Shown piece after piece: positions 43,893 through 52,070 of a stretch of 58,740 nucleotides of DNA (within the stretch, counting starts at the first letter, position 1; the number at the start of each line of letters is the position of its first letter). This stretch comes from Avimonoglobus sp965151315 (lineage in GTDB: Bacteria; Bacillota; Clostridia; UBA1381). The stretch spans positions 1-58,740 of the forward strand of contig CBCTZG010000007.1 of assembly GCA_965151315.1 (NCBI GenBank), in the 5' to 3' direction. The translations under genes were made by a program, and so were the position numbers. The notes under the pieces were generated by a model. The model made no database searches and had not been told where the DNA came from. It was given only the letters and a program-made list of their open reading frames with translations.

Positions 43893-44264
43893 ATGTCGGA
43901 AATGAATTGCGGAATTTTGAACATTGAAAAAAGAATATTGGAAATTTTGTCAATAGAGTTAATTGCATATACAGGGAATGCGAAAATAAAGCTGTTAAAG
44001 CGCTGTGTGGATACGGTCCTCAATATTGCTCATAATGAAAAAATGGCCGTAGCGATGGATGAAAACTATGTCGTTAACAAGAAAGCCGGCAATATAGAAA
44101 AAGCGGCGGAATACGCAAACTTGGCGCAACTTTTTAATAATGAATGCGTAAGAGCTCGGCAGGAATTGGAGCGCCGAATGTTTGAACTGGAAGCAATGCC
44201 GATCGGTGCTGCGGCCCCGAAGGGGCCGCTTTCAAGCCCTCCTCCGGAAGCCCGTCGGGCTTGA
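43893..44264 (+). CDS. Unknown element protein, 123 residues
   Basis: ATG at 43893 follows GGAGGG. The product is helical and rich in Glu, Asn and Ala (NIEKAAEYANLAQLFNNECV region), ending in a Pro/Ala-rich tail. The DNA for that tail forms two strong hairpins (44210-44269). AT-rich in its first two thirds, GC-rich in the tail. A regulatory or partition role is possible but unsupported. Confidence 0.6.
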   Translation: MSEMNCGILNIEKRILEILSIELIAYTGNAKIKLLKRCVDTVLNIAHNEKMAVAMDENYVVNKKAGNIEKAAEYANLAQLFNNECVRARQELERRMFELEAMPIGAAAPKGPLSSPPPEARRA

Positions 44265-44269
44265 AAGCT
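44211..44269 (+). other. Two strong hairpins in the 3' end of the element gene
   Basis: GCGGCCCC pairs with GGGGCCGC (about 44211-44229). CTTTCAAGCCC then pairs with GGGCTTGAAAG (about 44229-44269). Both overlap the coding tail. Confidence 0.65.
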
Positions 44270-44351
44270 AGTGCGGCGCTGCGGAAAAATGAACTGTAAA
44301 GGCGTTTGGCCGTCGAGATCGCAAGCGTGTAGCGCTCTCCGGCCCGCACGC

Positions 44352-44423
44352 CAGATAAATTAGCGTTTAGCTGACCTAACGGGCTCCGCCCTAATAGCTA
44401 CAGCTAAACGCGTAATTTATCTG
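44352..44423 (+). repeat. Inverted repeat at the right element end
   Basis: The left arm 44352-44373 (CAGATAAATTAGCGTTTAGC..) matches the reverse complement of the right arm 44401-44423 with one extra base. Both arms contain the attachment core (ATAAATTA / TAATTTAT). The loop of 27 nt holds a GGGC/GCCC mini-stem. This could be a folded attachment site or recombinase arm sites. Confidence 0.75.
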
Positions 44424-44427
44424 AATT
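44412..44427 (+). repeat. Right attachment-site repeat of the Rep/Int element
   Basis: GTAATTTATCTGAATT, the partner of the left copy at 41122-41137. Confidence 0.7.
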
Positions 44428-44455
44428 AAAATAGCATAGTTGAATTGCTATTCCC

Positions 44456-44494
44456 TAAAAAATCCCACCATGAAATTTGGCGGGATTTTTTTAT
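44456..44494. terminator. Terminator after aspS
   Basis: On the minus strand AATCCCGCC pairs with GGTGGGATT (one G-U), followed by TTTTTTAGG. It works mainly for aspS and partly for the plus strand. Confidence 0.8.
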
Positions 44495-44525
44495 TATATT
44501 TTACTATATTGATAGTGCGTCCTAA

Positions 44526-46310
44526 TCAATCTACCTCTGTTGTTTGAATGGCAATGCACAGCTCATCCAACTGTTTTTGATCGACAATATCCGGCGCGCT
44601 GGTCATCAATTCAGACGCATTCTGCACCTTCGGGAATGCGATTACATCCCGGATATTATCACAGCCGGTTAGGATCATGACCAAACGGTCCAGGCCGTAA
44701 GCCATACCGCCATGCGGCGGCGTACCATACTGAAAAGCCTCTAAAAGATAGCCAAACCGAGCCCAGGCTTCTTCCTCCGTAAAGCCAAGCGCCTCAAACA
44801 TTTTCTGCTGCAGGTTAGAATTATAAATCCGGATACTGCCGCCGCCGGCTTCATAGCCGTTGATGATAATATCATATGCCTTGGCCCGCACCTTCCCGGG
44901 ATCTGTGTCTAACAAGGGCAGGTCTTCATCCATTGGTGCTGTAAAGGGATGATGCATCGCCGTGTATCTCCCCTCTTCCTCACTGTACTCTAACAGCGGG
45001 AACTCTGTGATCCAAAGCAGATCATATTTTGTCTTGTCGATCAGATCCAGCCGCTTGGCCACCTCCAAACGCAATGCTCCCAAGGCGTCAAAAACAACGG
45101 TATTTTGATCCGCTACAAACACTAATAAATCACCGGGCTCCCCATGCATTGCAGCAATTATCGCCTGCACTTCAGCGGGCTCCATAAATTTCGCGAACGA
45201 GGAGCGATGCTCCGCTTCGCCAACGCAAAGCCAGGCCAGGCCTTTGGCGCGGTATGTTTTTACAAATTCACCCAGACTGTCGATTTCCTTGCGGCTGAAT
45301 TGATTCGCGCCGCTCTGAATATTGATCCCCCGGACACTGCCGCCAGTTTCCACAGCGCTGGAAAACACTTTAAAACCACAGTTTTTTACAATATCCGAAA
45401 CATCCTGCAATTCCAGGCCGAACCGCGTGTCCGGCTTATCGGATCCAAACCGTTCCATGGCTTCCTGATATGGAATCCGCCGCAGCGGCAGCTGAATGTC
45501 CTGTCCGGCAATTTCCTTGAACAAGGTCTTTAAAAACTGCTCGTTTACAGTCATCACGTCGTCCGCTTCTACAAAAGACATTTCTAAGTCGATCTGTGTA
45601 AATTCCGGCTGCCGGTCCGCCCGGAGATCCTCGTCCCGGAAACAGCGGGCCAGCTGGAAATACCGGTCCATCCCAGAGAGCATCAGCAGCTGCTTATATT
45701 GTTGGGGAGATTGCGGCAGCGCGTAAAATTTTCCAGGATGCACACGGCTGGGGACTAAATAATCCCGGGCGCCTTCTGGGGTACTTTTGGTCAGCATGGG
45801 CGTTTCAATTTCTAAAAAACCATTCGCCGAATAAAAATTCCGCGCACACTGGGCAATCTTATGCCGGGCAATCAGGTTTTTTTGAATATCCGGCCGGCGC
45901 AGATCCAGATACCGGTATTTCAGCCTGGTTTCCTCCCGGACATTGGATGCTTCCTCTACTGCAAAGGGCGGCGTTTCCGATTGATTTAAGATCCGCAGCT
46001 CCGTCACCTGGATCTCGATTTGCCCGGTTGGAATTTTGTTGTTCACCGAAGAACGCTTGACCACCGTCCCGGCAGCGGCCAGCACATATTCATTGCGCAC
46101 AGTCTGCGCTTTTTCAAACGCTTCCCGGGAAATCGCTTCCGCAAAGGAAAGCTGGATGATACCTGTAATATCCCGCAGATCCACAAAGGTCAACGCGCCC
46201 AGTTGGCGGTATGTCTGCACCCAGCCCATAACAACGACATGCTCCCCAATATTCGCCTCGCTGAGAGCCGCACAGTGATGCGTCCGTTTCATTCCTGCTA
46301 ATGTTTCCAT
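44526..46310 (-). CDS. aspS: Aspartyl-tRNA synthetase
   Basis: The 594-residue class II enzyme charges tRNA-Asp. An N-terminal OB anticodon-binding fold leads into motif 2 (FRDEDLRADRQPEFTQIDLE), then the bacterial-type GAD insertion, and motif 3 (GMAYGLDRLVMILTG). SPQQYKQLLM and ETPMLTKSTPEGARDYLV mark the active site. ATG at 46310 has GGAG 11 bp upstream. Whether it also charges tRNA-Asn (non-discriminating type) cannot be decided here. The hisS gene ends 3 bp upstream. Confidence 0.97.
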   Translation of the reverse strand: METLAGMKRTHHCAALSEANIGEHVVVMGWVQTYRQLGALTFVDLRDITGIIQLSFAEAISREAFEKAQTVRNEYVLAAAGTVVKRSSVNNKIPTGQIEIQVTELRILNQSETPPFAVEEASNVREETRLKYRYLDLRRPDIQKNLIARHKIAQCARNFYSANGFLEIETPMLTKSTPEGARDYLVPSRVHPGKFYALPQSPQQYKQLLMLSGMDRYFQLARCFRDEDLRADRQPEFTQIDLEMSFVEADDVMTVNEQFLKTLFKEIAGQDIQLPLRRIPYQEAMERFGSDKPDTRFGLELQDVSDIVKNCGFKVFSSAVETGGSVRGINIQSGANQFSRKEIDSLGEFVKTYRAKGLAWLCVGEAEHRSSFAKFMEPAEVQAIIAAMHGEPGDLLVFVADQNTVVFDALGALRLEVAKRLDLIDKTKYDLLWITEFPLLEYSEEEGRYTAMHHPFTAPMDEDLPLLDTDPGKVRAKAYDIIINGYEAGGGSIRIYNSNLQQKMFEALGFTEEEAWARFGYLLEAFQYGTPPHGGMAYGLDRLVMILTGCDNIRDVIAFPKVQNASELMTSAPDIVDQKQLDELCIAIQTTEVD

Positions 46311-46313
46311 GTT

Positions 46314-47564
46314 TCAGTTTTCTCCTTTCATAAAGGCGGCAATCTGCGAAAAGGCCAGTTCCGTCTGTTCTCCAGTTTCCATGTTTTTAACCTTTACTTG
46401 CCCGCTCTCAATTTCATTATCGCCGATCACAGCTGTAAACCGACAACCCAGTTTGTCCGCGTATTTCATCTGCGCCTTCAGGCTCCGGGCCATGTGATCC
46501 GTTTCCACACTGACATCATCTTGCCGCAGCGTATACGCCAGCTTTTGTACAAAACGGGACGCGTTTTCTCCCAAGGGCGCTAAATATAAGTCCAGGACAT
46601 TTTCCCGCGGAATTTCCACACCGTTTTCAGCAAGACGGATCAGCAGCCGTTCGATTCCCAGGGCAAACCCGATCCCCGGCGTTGGATCGCCGCCGAATTC
46701 TTCGATTAAGCCGTCGTATCGGCCGCCGCCGCAGATGGTAAAGGGTCCGCTGATAATTTCAAATACGGTTTTTGTATAATAATCTAAACCACGGACGATC
46801 CCATTATCAATTTCATAAGCAATCCCCATGCTGTCCAGCATGGCCTGAAAGCTTTCAAAATGCACCCGGCATTCATCGCAGATATGATCCAGCAGCACCG
46901 GTGCGCCTTTGCCTAATTCCCGGCATATTTCCGATTTACAGTCCAAAATCCGCAGTGGATTCCGTTCAAACCGGCTCTGACAGGTTTGGCAAAGCTGATC
47001 GTATTTGGGGCGGAAAAATTCCCGCAGCAAATCGTTATATTTTTTCCGGCATTCCGGGCAGCCGATGCTGTTGATATGGACTGACAGGTCATCCAGGCCA
47101 ACGCGCTTTAAGAAGGTCAGGGCAAGGGCGATCACCTCAGCGTCGATGGACGGTCCTTTGGCACCAAAGACCTCCACGCCAAGCTGGTGGAATTCCCGGA
47201 GCCTGCCCTTTTGTTTATTTTCATACCGGAAACAGGCTACGTCATAAAAGGTTTTCATGGGCATAGGCTGGGCAAACAGGCTGTTTTGGAGAAAGCTCCG
47301 GGCGACGGAAGCCGTTCCCTCCGGCCGGAGCGTCACGCTTCTGCCTCCCTTATCTAAAAATGTATACATCTGTTTTTGCACAACATCGGTCGTATCCCCT
47401 ACCCCGCGTTCAAATAGCTCCGTGTGCTCGAAGGTGGGAACCCGGATTTCCTGGTAGTCAAAGTTTTGGCAGACTTTTCGATAAACTTGTTCTAAATATT
47501 GCCATTTATAGCTTTCCTGGGGCAGCAAATCCTCCGTGCCTTTCGGCGCTTTTGTAATCAACAT
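46314..47564 (-). CDS. hisS: Histidyl-tRNA synthetase
   Basis: The 416-residue class II enzyme has motif 2 RPEGTASVARSFL, the histidine loops EIDNGIVRGLDYYTKTVFEI and GGGRYDGLIEEFGG, and the C-terminal anticodon domain. ATG at 47564 lies about 10 bp after GGAG; the in-frame GTG at 47573 abuts it. It is cotranscribed with aspS, a common Firmicutes pair. The leader is about 35 nt, so no T-box fits. Confidence 0.97.
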   Translation of the reverse strand: MLITKAPKGTEDLLPQESYKWQYLEQVYRKVCQNFDYQEIRVPTFEHTELFERGVGDTTDVVQKQMYTFLDKGGRSVTLRPEGTASVARSFLQNSLFAQPMPMKTFYDVACFRYENKQKGRLREFHQLGVEVFGAKGPSIDAEVIALALTFLKRVGLDDLSVHINSIGCPECRKKYNDLLREFFRPKYDQLCQTCQSRFERNPLRILDCKSEICRELGKGAPVLLDHICDECRVHFESFQAMLDSMGIAYEIDNGIVRGLDYYTKTVFEIISGPFTICGGGRYDGLIEEFGGDPTPGIGFALGIERLLIRLAENGVEIPRENVLDLYLAPLGENASRFVQKLAYTLRQDDVSVETDHMARSLKAQMKYADKLGCRFTAVIGDNEIESGQVKVKNMETGEQTELAFSQIAAFMKGEN

Positions 47565-47605
47565 TTTACTCACTCTCCATCGGTCTTTTCAAAACATATA
47601 AATAT

Positions 47606-47634
47606 ATTGTATAGTTTTCCGCTTCCGGTGTCAA
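47606..47634 (-). promoter_or_regulatory. Promoter of hisS-aspS
   Basis: On the minus strand TTGACA (47629-47634), a 17-bp spacer and TACAAT (47606-47611). Confidence 0.8.
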
Positions 47635-47685
47635 GTATATTCTGGCGGAAATATAAATTTTTACTGGTTTTTGTTAAATTTGGGG

Positions 47686-47714
47686 TTGATTCTGCCGGCG
47701 AAAAGACGTATAAT
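47686..47714 (+). promoter_or_regulatory. Promoter of the flippase gene
   Basis: TTGATT (47686-47691), a 17-bp spacer and TATAAT (47709-47714). It is divergent from the hisS promoter. Confidence 0.75.
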
Positions 47715-47750
47715 ATAGGATATGCTTGTTTATGAAAGGATTTCCAGACC

Positions 47751-49463
47751 ATGCAGAATCAAAATAAAAAACAGTCCTTTATGTTAAATGTGTCGATCAT
47801 CCTCTTTGCCCAAATCGCAGTCAAGCTATTGGGCATGGTTTATCGGCTGGTCATTACGAACATCGGCGGGTTTGGCGATGCCGGCAATGGATATTATAAT
47901 TCCGGTTTTCAGGTTTATACATTGCTTTTGGCGATTTCTTCCGTGGGGATCCCGAACGCTATTTCCAAGATGACGTCGGAACGGAATGCCCTCGGCGATT
48001 ACCGTGGCGCGCATAAAATCTTTAAATCTGCTTTGCGGCTTTTTTCCATAATTGGTATCCTGGGCTCCTGTATGTTATTTTTCGGTGCGGATTTGATTGC
48101 CAATTTTATTTTGAAAATCGATAAAACGAAATATGTACTGATGGCGCTGTCCCCTTCAATTTTCTTTGTCTGCGTATCTTCTGTGATTCGCGGGTATTTT
48201 GTAGGTATGAGCGATATGAAAGCCACCAGCAACTCGCAGATTTTAGAGCAGGTTTTCAAATGCGTGTTTACCGTTTCGATCGTGTACATCATGGCGGGGA
48301 TGACCATCTTCCCCAACGACCCGGATTCCAACGCTGCGGCGCTGGCGGCCGGCGCCAATTTCGCAACTTCCTTGGCCACCGTTTTCAGCTGCTTGTATCT
48401 GTTTATTTTCTACCGCCGCCGGAAGCTAAAGATCTGGGAAAGGGTTAGAAACAGCCAGGGACCGACATTGGACAAGCCCATGTCTAAAATGTGGAAAAGC
48501 ATTCTGCTGATCTCAATCCCCATCTCATTGGGGGCAATTATTTCCGCTGTCAATAGGATTGTGGACACGGCAACGATCACCCGCGGAATCGAGACGGCGT
48601 TTTCCGCGATGATTCCCGCCTATGGCAATACGCCGGCTATAATGAACCCTTCCTTAAAGGCCTTGGAGGAAGAGGCGGTTCGCCTGGCAGGGCTGCTGAG
48701 CAAAAGCGATACGCTGATCAACCTCCCGATCGCAATGAACATTGCCTTTGCCACAGTGCTGGTACCGGCAATATCCGGCGCGCTGGCAAAGGGGGACAAG
48801 GCGGAAGCCGCCGGCAAGGTATCCTATTCCCTGCTGATCTCGATCCTGTTGATTTTGCCTTGCGCTATTGGTTATATCGTATTGGCGGAACCGATTTACC
48901 AGATCTTATACCCCAACGCCCGTCTAGGATATGACCTGCTGCAAATCAGCGCAGTAGCGTTGATTTTTATCGCGCTGAATCAAACCATTTCCGGTTCCCT
49001 GCAGGGACTGGGTAAGATTTACGCGCCGGCTACCGGGCTTTTGATGGGCTGTATTGCGAAATTTATCTTAAACGTGATCCTGATCCGGCAGCCGGCAATC
49101 AATATTTACGGGGCGCCGATCAGTTCCGTCGTCTGCCAGGTGATCTCCTTTTCCTATGGATTTACCGTGCTTTCCAGGCAGATTTCCGTAAAAATTACAT
49201 TTAAAAAGTATGTGCTAAAGCCGATTTTAGCCGCTGTAATCATGGGCGGCGCTGCCTTAGGCAGCTATAAGCTTCTGATGCTGGTACTTCCTGCTGGATA
49301 TATCGGCAATCTGGCAGCTACTTTTTCCGCGATTCTTTTGGCTGTGGTGGTTTATTTTGTTCTGGTATTTGCGCTTAGGCTTTTAAACCGGGAAGAAATT
49401 GAAATGCTGCCCGCCGGCAATAAAATATTGGGGCTATTGCAAAAATTCGGTCTGTACAAATAA
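47751..49463 (+). CDS. SpoVB/MurJ-like lipid-linked polysaccharide flippase
   Basis: The 570-residue polytopic protein of the MOP exporter superfamily has about 14 membrane helices. Family marks are LGMVYRLVITNIGGFGDAG near the N-terminus and ISVGAIISAVNRIVDTATI-like stretches (SLGAIISAVNRIVDTATI). Members move lipid II or related lipid-linked sugars across the membrane; in spore-formers SpoVB acts in cortex building. Whether this copy serves the cell wall, the cortex or polysaccharide cannot be told. GAAAGGA precedes the ATG. Confidence 0.88.
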   Translation: MQNQNKKQSFMLNVSIILFAQIAVKLLGMVYRLVITNIGGFGDAGNGYYNSGFQVYTLLLAISSVGIPNAISKMTSERNALGDYRGAHKIFKSALRLFSIIGILGSCMLFFGADLIANFILKIDKTKYVLMALSPSIFFVCVSSVIRGYFVGMSDMKATSNSQILEQVFKCVFTVSIVYIMAGMTIFPNDPDSNAAALAAGANFATSLATVFSCLYLFIFYRRRKLKIWERVRNSQGPTLDKPMSKMWKSILLISIPISLGAIISAVNRIVDTATITRGIETAFSAMIPAYGNTPAIMNPSLKALEEEAVRLAGLLSKSDTLINLPIAMNIAFATVLVPAISGALAKGDKAEAAGKVSYSLLISILLILPCAIGYIVLAEPIYQILYPNARLGYDLLQISAVALIFIALNQTISGSLQGLGKIYAPATGLLMGCIAKFILNVILIRQPAINIYGAPISSVVCQVISFSYGFTVLSRQISVKITFKKYVLKPILAAVIMGGAALGSYKLLMLVLPAGYIGNLAATFSAILLAVVVYFVLVFALRLLNREEIEMLPAGNKILGLLQKFGLYK

Positions 49464-49465
49464 GT

Positions 49466-49494
49466 TTGACAATACGAATATTTTCTGATACAAT
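49466..49494 (+). promoter_or_regulatory. Promoter of the CBS/CorC gene
   Basis: TTGACA (49466-49471), a 17-bp spacer and TACAAT (49489-49494). Confidence 0.8.
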
Positions 49495-49542
49495 ACATAG
49501 TAATGATATTCAAAATTTTTTATTCTGAAAGGATGATGGTTT

Positions 49543-50844
49543 TTGGACACACTCCCGTCTCAACTATGTTTGATCGCAGTTTTTATATTGATTACCGCAC
49601 TTTACCGGAGCGCGGAAAATGCTGTAGACAATGTTAGTGAGGCCAAAATCGCAAAGCTGGCCGAAGACGGCAATCCTAAAGCGGCCCGCCTCTTACGGCT
49701 GCTCCAAGCCCCGAATCAGCTATACGATTCGATTCGTCTGGTCATTATATTGACCGAACTGATTGTATCCGCCTTTACGGCTACAAAATTTGCGTTTTGG
49801 GTGCAGGAACATACAGCGCTTTCTCCTTTTTTATCTGTATTTGTGTCCATTGCCGGCCTTGCGGTAATCCTTCTGATTTTTGGCGTGTATATTCCCCGCC
49901 GGCTGGCTATGAAGTATGACGAAAATATAGCTCTGGCGCTATCCGGGGTTTTACAGATAACGTATTATATTGGAAAGCCGTTTGTTTTTGTCCTGTCCGG
50001 TATCGCAAATCTGATCGTTCGGCTGTTTGGCATTACAAACAAGGATATGGATGAGGATGTAACGGAAGAAGAAATCCGGATGATGGTAGATATTGGAAGC
50101 GAAAGCGGTGCTATCGACCCGGAAGAAAAAGAGATGATCCATAATATTTTTGAGATGGATGATACCCCGGCCCGGGATATTATGACCCACCGGACGGACG
50201 TGGATCTTTTATGGCTGGAGGACGGGATCGGCGAATGGGAAAAGACGATTAGTGAAAGCAATCACTCCATTTATCCTGTTTGCGGCGAGAGCGTGGATGA
50301 TATCCGCGGAATTTTAAACAGCCGTGACTTTTATAAAATGCTGCGGAATAACCAGACCGACGTCAACGCCATTCTGCGGACGCCCTATTTTGTGCCGGAA
50401 TCTATTAAAGCAAAGGACCTGTTTCGGCAAATGCAGAAAAATAAAACTCACTTTTCCGTTGTTTTGGATGAATATGGCGGCTTAGGCGGCATTATTTCAA
50501 TGGCTGACCTGCTGGAGGAGATTGTCGGAAGTCTATCCAATGAATATGACGAGCAGGAGGATGAATTGACTCAGATTGATGAGAATACCTGGAGAATTCT
50601 TGGGTCAGCGGATATTGATCTGGTGTCAGAAGCCTTGCATGTGGACTTACCTGTAGAGGAATACAATACCTTTGCCGGCATGATTTTGGGAGAACTCGGT
50701 TCAATTCCCGAGGATGGCACCACACCGGAATTAGAAGCGTATAATCTACAGATCCGTGTTACGCGCATAGAGGATCATCGCATTGAAGAGGCGCTGGTCT
50801 GTGTTGTAGATAAACCGCCTGCAGCAGAGGAAAAAGACGGTTAA
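49543..50844 (+). CDS. CNNM/HlyC-type membrane protein with CBS pair
   Basis: The 433-residue protein has a DUF21 (CNNM) membrane domain (about residues 1-185), a tandem CBS pair (about 200-325; DEYGGLGGIISMADLLEEIVG closes it, quoted in part) and a C-terminal CorC_HlyC domain (about 345-430). Members act in magnesium or cobalt efflux; the old hemolysin name is not functional evidence. TTG start at 49543 lies 10 bp after GAAAGG; no in-frame ATG is near. A terminator follows. Confidence 0.9.
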   Translation: MDTLPSQLCLIAVFILITALYRSAENAVDNVSEAKIAKLAEDGNPKAARLLRLLQAPNQLYDSIRLVIILTELIVSAFTATKFAFWVQEHTALSPFLSVFVSIAGLAVILLIFGVYIPRRLAMKYDENIALALSGVLQITYYIGKPFVFVLSGIANLIVRLFGITNKDMDEDVTEEEIRMMVDIGSESGAIDPEEKEMIHNIFEMDDTPARDIMTHRTDVDLLWLEDGIGEWEKTISESNHSIYPVCGESVDDIRGILNSRDFYKMLRNNQTDVNAILRTPYFVPESIKAKDLFRQMQKNKTHFSVVLDEYGGLGGIISMADLLEEIVGSLSNEYDEQEDELTQIDENTWRILGSADIDLVSEALHVDLPVEEYNTFAGMILGELGSIPEDGTTPELEAYNLQIRVTRIEDHRIEEALVCVVDKPPAAEEKDG

Positions 50845-50861
50845 TAGAATATAGAAAATAT

Positions 50862-50904
50862 AAACATTCCACTGACTTCAAAACTGTTTTGTGGAATGTT
50901 TTTA
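50862..50904 (+). terminator. Terminator after the CBS/CorC gene
   Basis: AAACATTCCAC pairs with GTGGAATGTTT, followed by TTTT. Confidence 0.85.
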
Positions 50905-50939
50905 TAGTACTATAAAAATAATAACCAGAGGTGCTACGG

Positions 50940-51580
50940 ATGAATATAACCGACAAAAATATAGATGGCGGAATAGCCATTTGACTGGGGCAGGACAGCT
51001 TCCGATTATACCAAGTACCGTGATATTTATCTACAAAAATTTTATGACCGGATCATAGGGCAGGGCTTATGCACATCCGGACAGGATGTCCTAGACATTG
51101 GAACTGGTACTGGAGTAATACCGAGAGGCATGTATCGCTATGGCGCGAAATGGATTGGTATTGACGTTTCTAGAGAGCAAATCGAACAGGCGAAGCTTCT
51201 TTCCGCTGGGATGAATATTGATTATTATGTATCCTCTGCTGAAAATATTGATTTTCCGGAAGATTCATTTGATGTGGTTACGGCCTGCCAATGCTTTTGG
51301 TATTTCGATCACGAACAGCTTGCGCCCAATATCGATACCCGACAGTTATCAAGAAAATTTTGATCTTATCTATCATATCGAATACCCATTGAAAATACAT
51401 TTTACCCGGGAGAACTGGAACGGCCGGATGAAAGCATGCCGTGGCATAGGCGCATCCCTTGCCGAAACGGAAATCGCCTCCTGGGAACAGGAACATATCC
51501 GGCTTCTGTCTGCGATTGCCCCGGCCGAATTCGACATTTCCCATTATGTGGCTATGGCAATATTAAAAGCAAAAAAATAA
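50940..51580 (+). pseudogene. Decayed SAM-dependent methyltransferase
   Basis: The fragments read as one class I methyltransferase. The first 14 codons (MNITDKNIDGGIAI) hit a stop because an extra base has shifted DWGRTASDYTKYRD into another frame. The frame from there gives the SAM loop LDIGTGTGVIPR, IGIDVSREQIEQAK and ACQCFWYFDHEQ, then breaks in the middle. The C-terminal part (IPDSYQENFDLIYH... HFTRENWNGRMKACRG) resumes in the third frame. A central stretch of tens of residues, expected between the two halves, is missing. One frameshift plus an internal deletion: not functional. Confidence 0.85.
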
Positions 51581-51630
51581 CGGTCCGGATCTAGCAAGTC
51601 CAATATAAACAATACTTTCCTTTTATATAC

Positions 51631-51676
51631 AAAAAAAGAGATACTGGTACCGTTAAGCCTGCATCTCTTTTTTGCT
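51631..51676. terminator. Bidirectional terminator before spoVAE 3' end
   Basis: AAAAAAGAGAT pairs with ATCTCTTTTTT around a roughly 20-nt loop. A T run is present for both strands. Confidence 0.75.
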
Positions 51677-51701
51677 GCCAATCAAGCGGTCATTTTGGGA
51701 T

Positions 51702-52058
51702 TTAACTATTGGGTTTGGGTTTGAAAATCAACGCGGCTAAAAATCCAAAAAGAACGGCTGCGGCAATACCGCCTGCACCTGCAGTAATTCCGCCGGTAAA
51801 CACTCCTAAAAATCCAGTTTCAGCAACCGCCTTTTGTACGCCCTTGCAGAGCGTATAGCCAAATCCGGTTAACGGGACGGTCGCCCCGGCGCCCGCAAAA
51901 TCCACCAGCTTTCCATACCAGCCAAAAATTTGCAGCAACACGCCAGCAACTACATAGGTAACCAGGATCCGGGCAGGGGTCAGCTTTGTTTTGTCAATCA
52001 GAATCTGGCCGATTACGCAAAACAGCCCGCCAACAACAAATGCTTTTATATAATCCAT
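51702..52058 (-). CDS. spoVAE: Stage V sporulation protein AE
   Basis: The 118-residue membrane protein has about four helices. Family stretches: DYIKAFVVGGLFCVIGQILI, PARILVTYVVAGVLLQIFG and GGITAGAGGIAAAVLFGF. With SpoVAC and SpoVAD it forms the channel for dipicolinic acid uptake into spores and release at germination. AAGGAGG precedes the ATG. It is 12 bp after spoVAD and probably the last gene of its operon. Confidence 0.95.
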   Translation of the reverse strand: MDYIKAFVVGGLFCVIGQILIDKTKLTPARILVTYVVAGVLLQIFGWYGKLVDFAGAGATVPLTGFGYTLCKGVQKAVAETGFLGVFTGGITAGAGGIAAAVLFGFLAALIFKPKPNS

Positions 52059-52070
52059 TTTATTTCCTCC

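Larger units (their letters stand above)
41122..44427 (+). mobile_element. Rep/Int integrated rolling-circle element, about 3.3 kb
   Basis: Direct repeats bound the region: a 16-bp repeat (GTAATTTATCT, one C/G difference, then AATT) at 41122-41137 and 44412-44427. Inside are an HUH-type Rep, a catalytic-domain-only tyrosine recombinase and small unknown proteins, all on the plus strand. Composition differs sharply from the flanking genes. It sits between the convergent genes ytxC and aspS and breaks neither. No capsid, relaxase or resistance gene is seen. It is probably an integrative plasmid-like element or a satellite; the boundaries are inferred from the repeat. Confidence 0.75.

Noticed and set aside
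43363..43968. 201-codon minus-strand frame across the recombinase gene
   Set aside because: It mirrors the recombinase, has a Phe/Ser/Leu-rich make-up typical of an antisense shadow and no ribosome site; the plus strand has clear catalytic motifs.
47565..47750. T-box riboswitch before hisS
   Set aside because: The promoter leaves only about 35 nt of leader, too short for a T-box.
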